NCBI GenBank assembly: GCA_943324055.2
Contig: CALPKD020000132.1
Location: 1-5,031, forward strand
Direction: 5' to 3'
Origin: Chitinophaga pinensis
GTDB taxonomy: Bacteria > Bacteroidota > Bacteroidia > Chitinophagales > Chitinophagaceae
Length of the DNA stretch: 5,031 bases
Below the pieces are notes generated by a model. It was given only the letters and a program-made list of their open reading frames with translations. It made no database searches and was not told where the DNA came from. Made by a program: the position numbers and the translations under genes. This document shows positions 4,273 through 5,031 of the stretch, piece by piece; position 1 is the stretch's first letter, and each line of letters starts with the position of its first letter.

Positions 4273-5031
4273 TTTTTTATATTTAAGAAATTATCAGTTT
4301 GTTTTTTAATTTTTTTAGCTTCTCCTAGTAATGGGCTGTCACTGTATCTATCCACAAAGTCATTATATTCCTCCACTACTTTTCCAAATCTTTCTTTTTG
4401 TTTTTCTGCAAAACTATTCTCGGCAAACTTGTAATAAGACTTTAAAGTAAGCAACTTATACTTGTCTGCACTTTTTGAATCAGGATATCCATCGGACAAT
4501 AAACCATAAGAAACAGCCGCGGCACGGTACAACGCTAAATCAAAATACAAGGTAGCTGTTTTATAATCTTTCAATTCTAATTTAGCTCGACATGCATCAA
4601 TCACTTCTGTCGCATCCTTCACTCTTGTACTTGTAGGATGTGCATCAATAAAAGCTTGCATTAATTGTTTTGCCTTATTCGTTGTTGTTTGATCTAATTC
4701 TGCTTTTGGAGAACGCTTATAATAAGTATTCGCACGCATGAATTGAACTTCTTCTGATTTTGTACTATTAGGAAAATACTCAACAAAAGTTTTAAATAAA
4801 TTTTCTGCATTTTCATAATCCTTATCGTAATAATAAGAATTTGCATACATCAAATATATCTCCTCATAACGAGGTGTTCCTTTTACAAATTGTATTACTG
4901 ATTCAAAGAGCTGCTGCGCATTACTATACTTCTTTTCCTGAAAATATTTTTCAGCCATCTTCACCTTAAAGTCTGTGTCTTTATTCTTTAAAACTTGTTG
5001 AAATTTTGAAGTACATGACCCAAAGGTCAAT
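4269..5031 (-). CDS. bamD: BamD/YfiO-like outer membrane assembly lipoprotein (5' end cut by window)
   Basis: TPR lipoprotein of the BAM complex, which folds beta-barrel proteins into the outer membrane; it would sit on the periplasmic face and bind BamA. About 253 residues are visible. The frame stays open to the right edge, and the first visible residues LTFGSC end in a lipobox-like cysteine (residue 6 of the visible part). The initiator and most of the signal peptide therefore lie beyond position 5031, and the TTG at 5030-5028 is not the true start. TPR-like helical hairpins follow, with visible-part positions: AEKYFQEKKYSNAQQLFESV (26-45), MYANSYYYDKDYENAENLF (61-79), a third near 95-130, LYFDLALYRAAAVSYGLL (161-178) and one near 190-230. 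The usual length of about 265-280 fits. The ATGA overlap with rpoZ implies co-transcription; the promoter is outside the window. Confidence 0.9.
   Translation of the reverse strand, partial: LTFGSCTSKFQQVLKNKDTDFKVKMAEKYFQEKKYSNAQQLFESVIQFVKGTPRYEEIYLMYANSYYYDKDYENAENLFKTFVEYFPNSTKSEEVQFMRANTYYKRSPKAELDQTTTNKAKQLMQAFIDAHPTSTRVKDATEVIDACRAKLELKDYKTATLYFDLALYRAAAVSYGLLSDGYPDSKSADKYKLLTLKSYYKFAENSFAEKQKERFGKVVEEYNDFVDRYSDSPLLGEAKKIKKQTDNFLNIKK

Noticed and set aside
5028..5030. TTG as start codon of the bamD-like gene
   Set aside because: The frame is open to the window edge, and the lipobox cysteine only five residues later requires a signal peptide upstream, so the true start is outside the window.
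1..5031. A hidden defence, mobile or otherwise new multi-gene system
   Set aside because: Every long open frame is assigned to a housekeeping or known envelope family, intergenic regions are short, and composition is even across the window.

Overview
The window looks like ordinary chromosomal housekeeping DNA from a Bacteroidota bacterium, most likely the Chitinophagaceae/Chitinophagia side, although I cannot fix the genus. The evidence is low GC, A-rich start regions without clear Shine-Dalgarno sequences, a promoter of the Bacteroidota TTTG/TAnnTTTG type, and a set of families found almost only in this phylum: a Bacteroidota-type RNA polymerase omega, a DUF4835 exported protein and a DUF4296 lipoprotein.

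Left part (1-1857). grpE reads leftward and loses its last dozen or so codons at the window edge. It is divergent from an rlmI-like 23S rRNA cytosine methyltransferase gene reading rightward. The roughly 120 bp between them carries a near-ideal promoter for grpE and a -7-like box only a few bases before the rlmI ATG, so the rlmI transcript may be leaderless or nearly so. rlmI ends in a strong intrinsic terminator whose stem starts inside the stop codon.

Centre (1805-2034). A 230 bp convergent intergenic region holds the rlmI terminator, two copies of an unexplained 32-33 bp direct repeat 58 bp apart, a perfect symmetrical terminator hairpin serving both strands, and short AT-rich inverted repeats.

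Right part (2035-5031). Everything reads leftward: bamD (its signal peptide lies beyond the right edge), rpoZ (ATGA overlap with bamD), an intrinsic terminator, DUF4835, DUF4296 (ATGA overlap with DUF4835), then a small AhpE/PrxQ-like peroxiredoxin. bamD and rpoZ form one translationally coupled unit, and DUF4835 and DUF4296 another. From what I recall of other Bacteroidota, coaBC usually sits between rpoZ and DUF4835 and recN follows. Here neither is present and a terminator fills the gap, so the cluster appears rearranged.

Functional themes are protein folding (GrpE), ribosome modification (RlmI), envelope biogenesis (BamD and two exported proteins), transcription (omega) and peroxide defence. 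I found no mobile element, CRISPR array, RNA gene, defence locus or convincing new system. The points most worth checking are the direct repeat, the possible leaderless start of rlmI and the altered cluster order.
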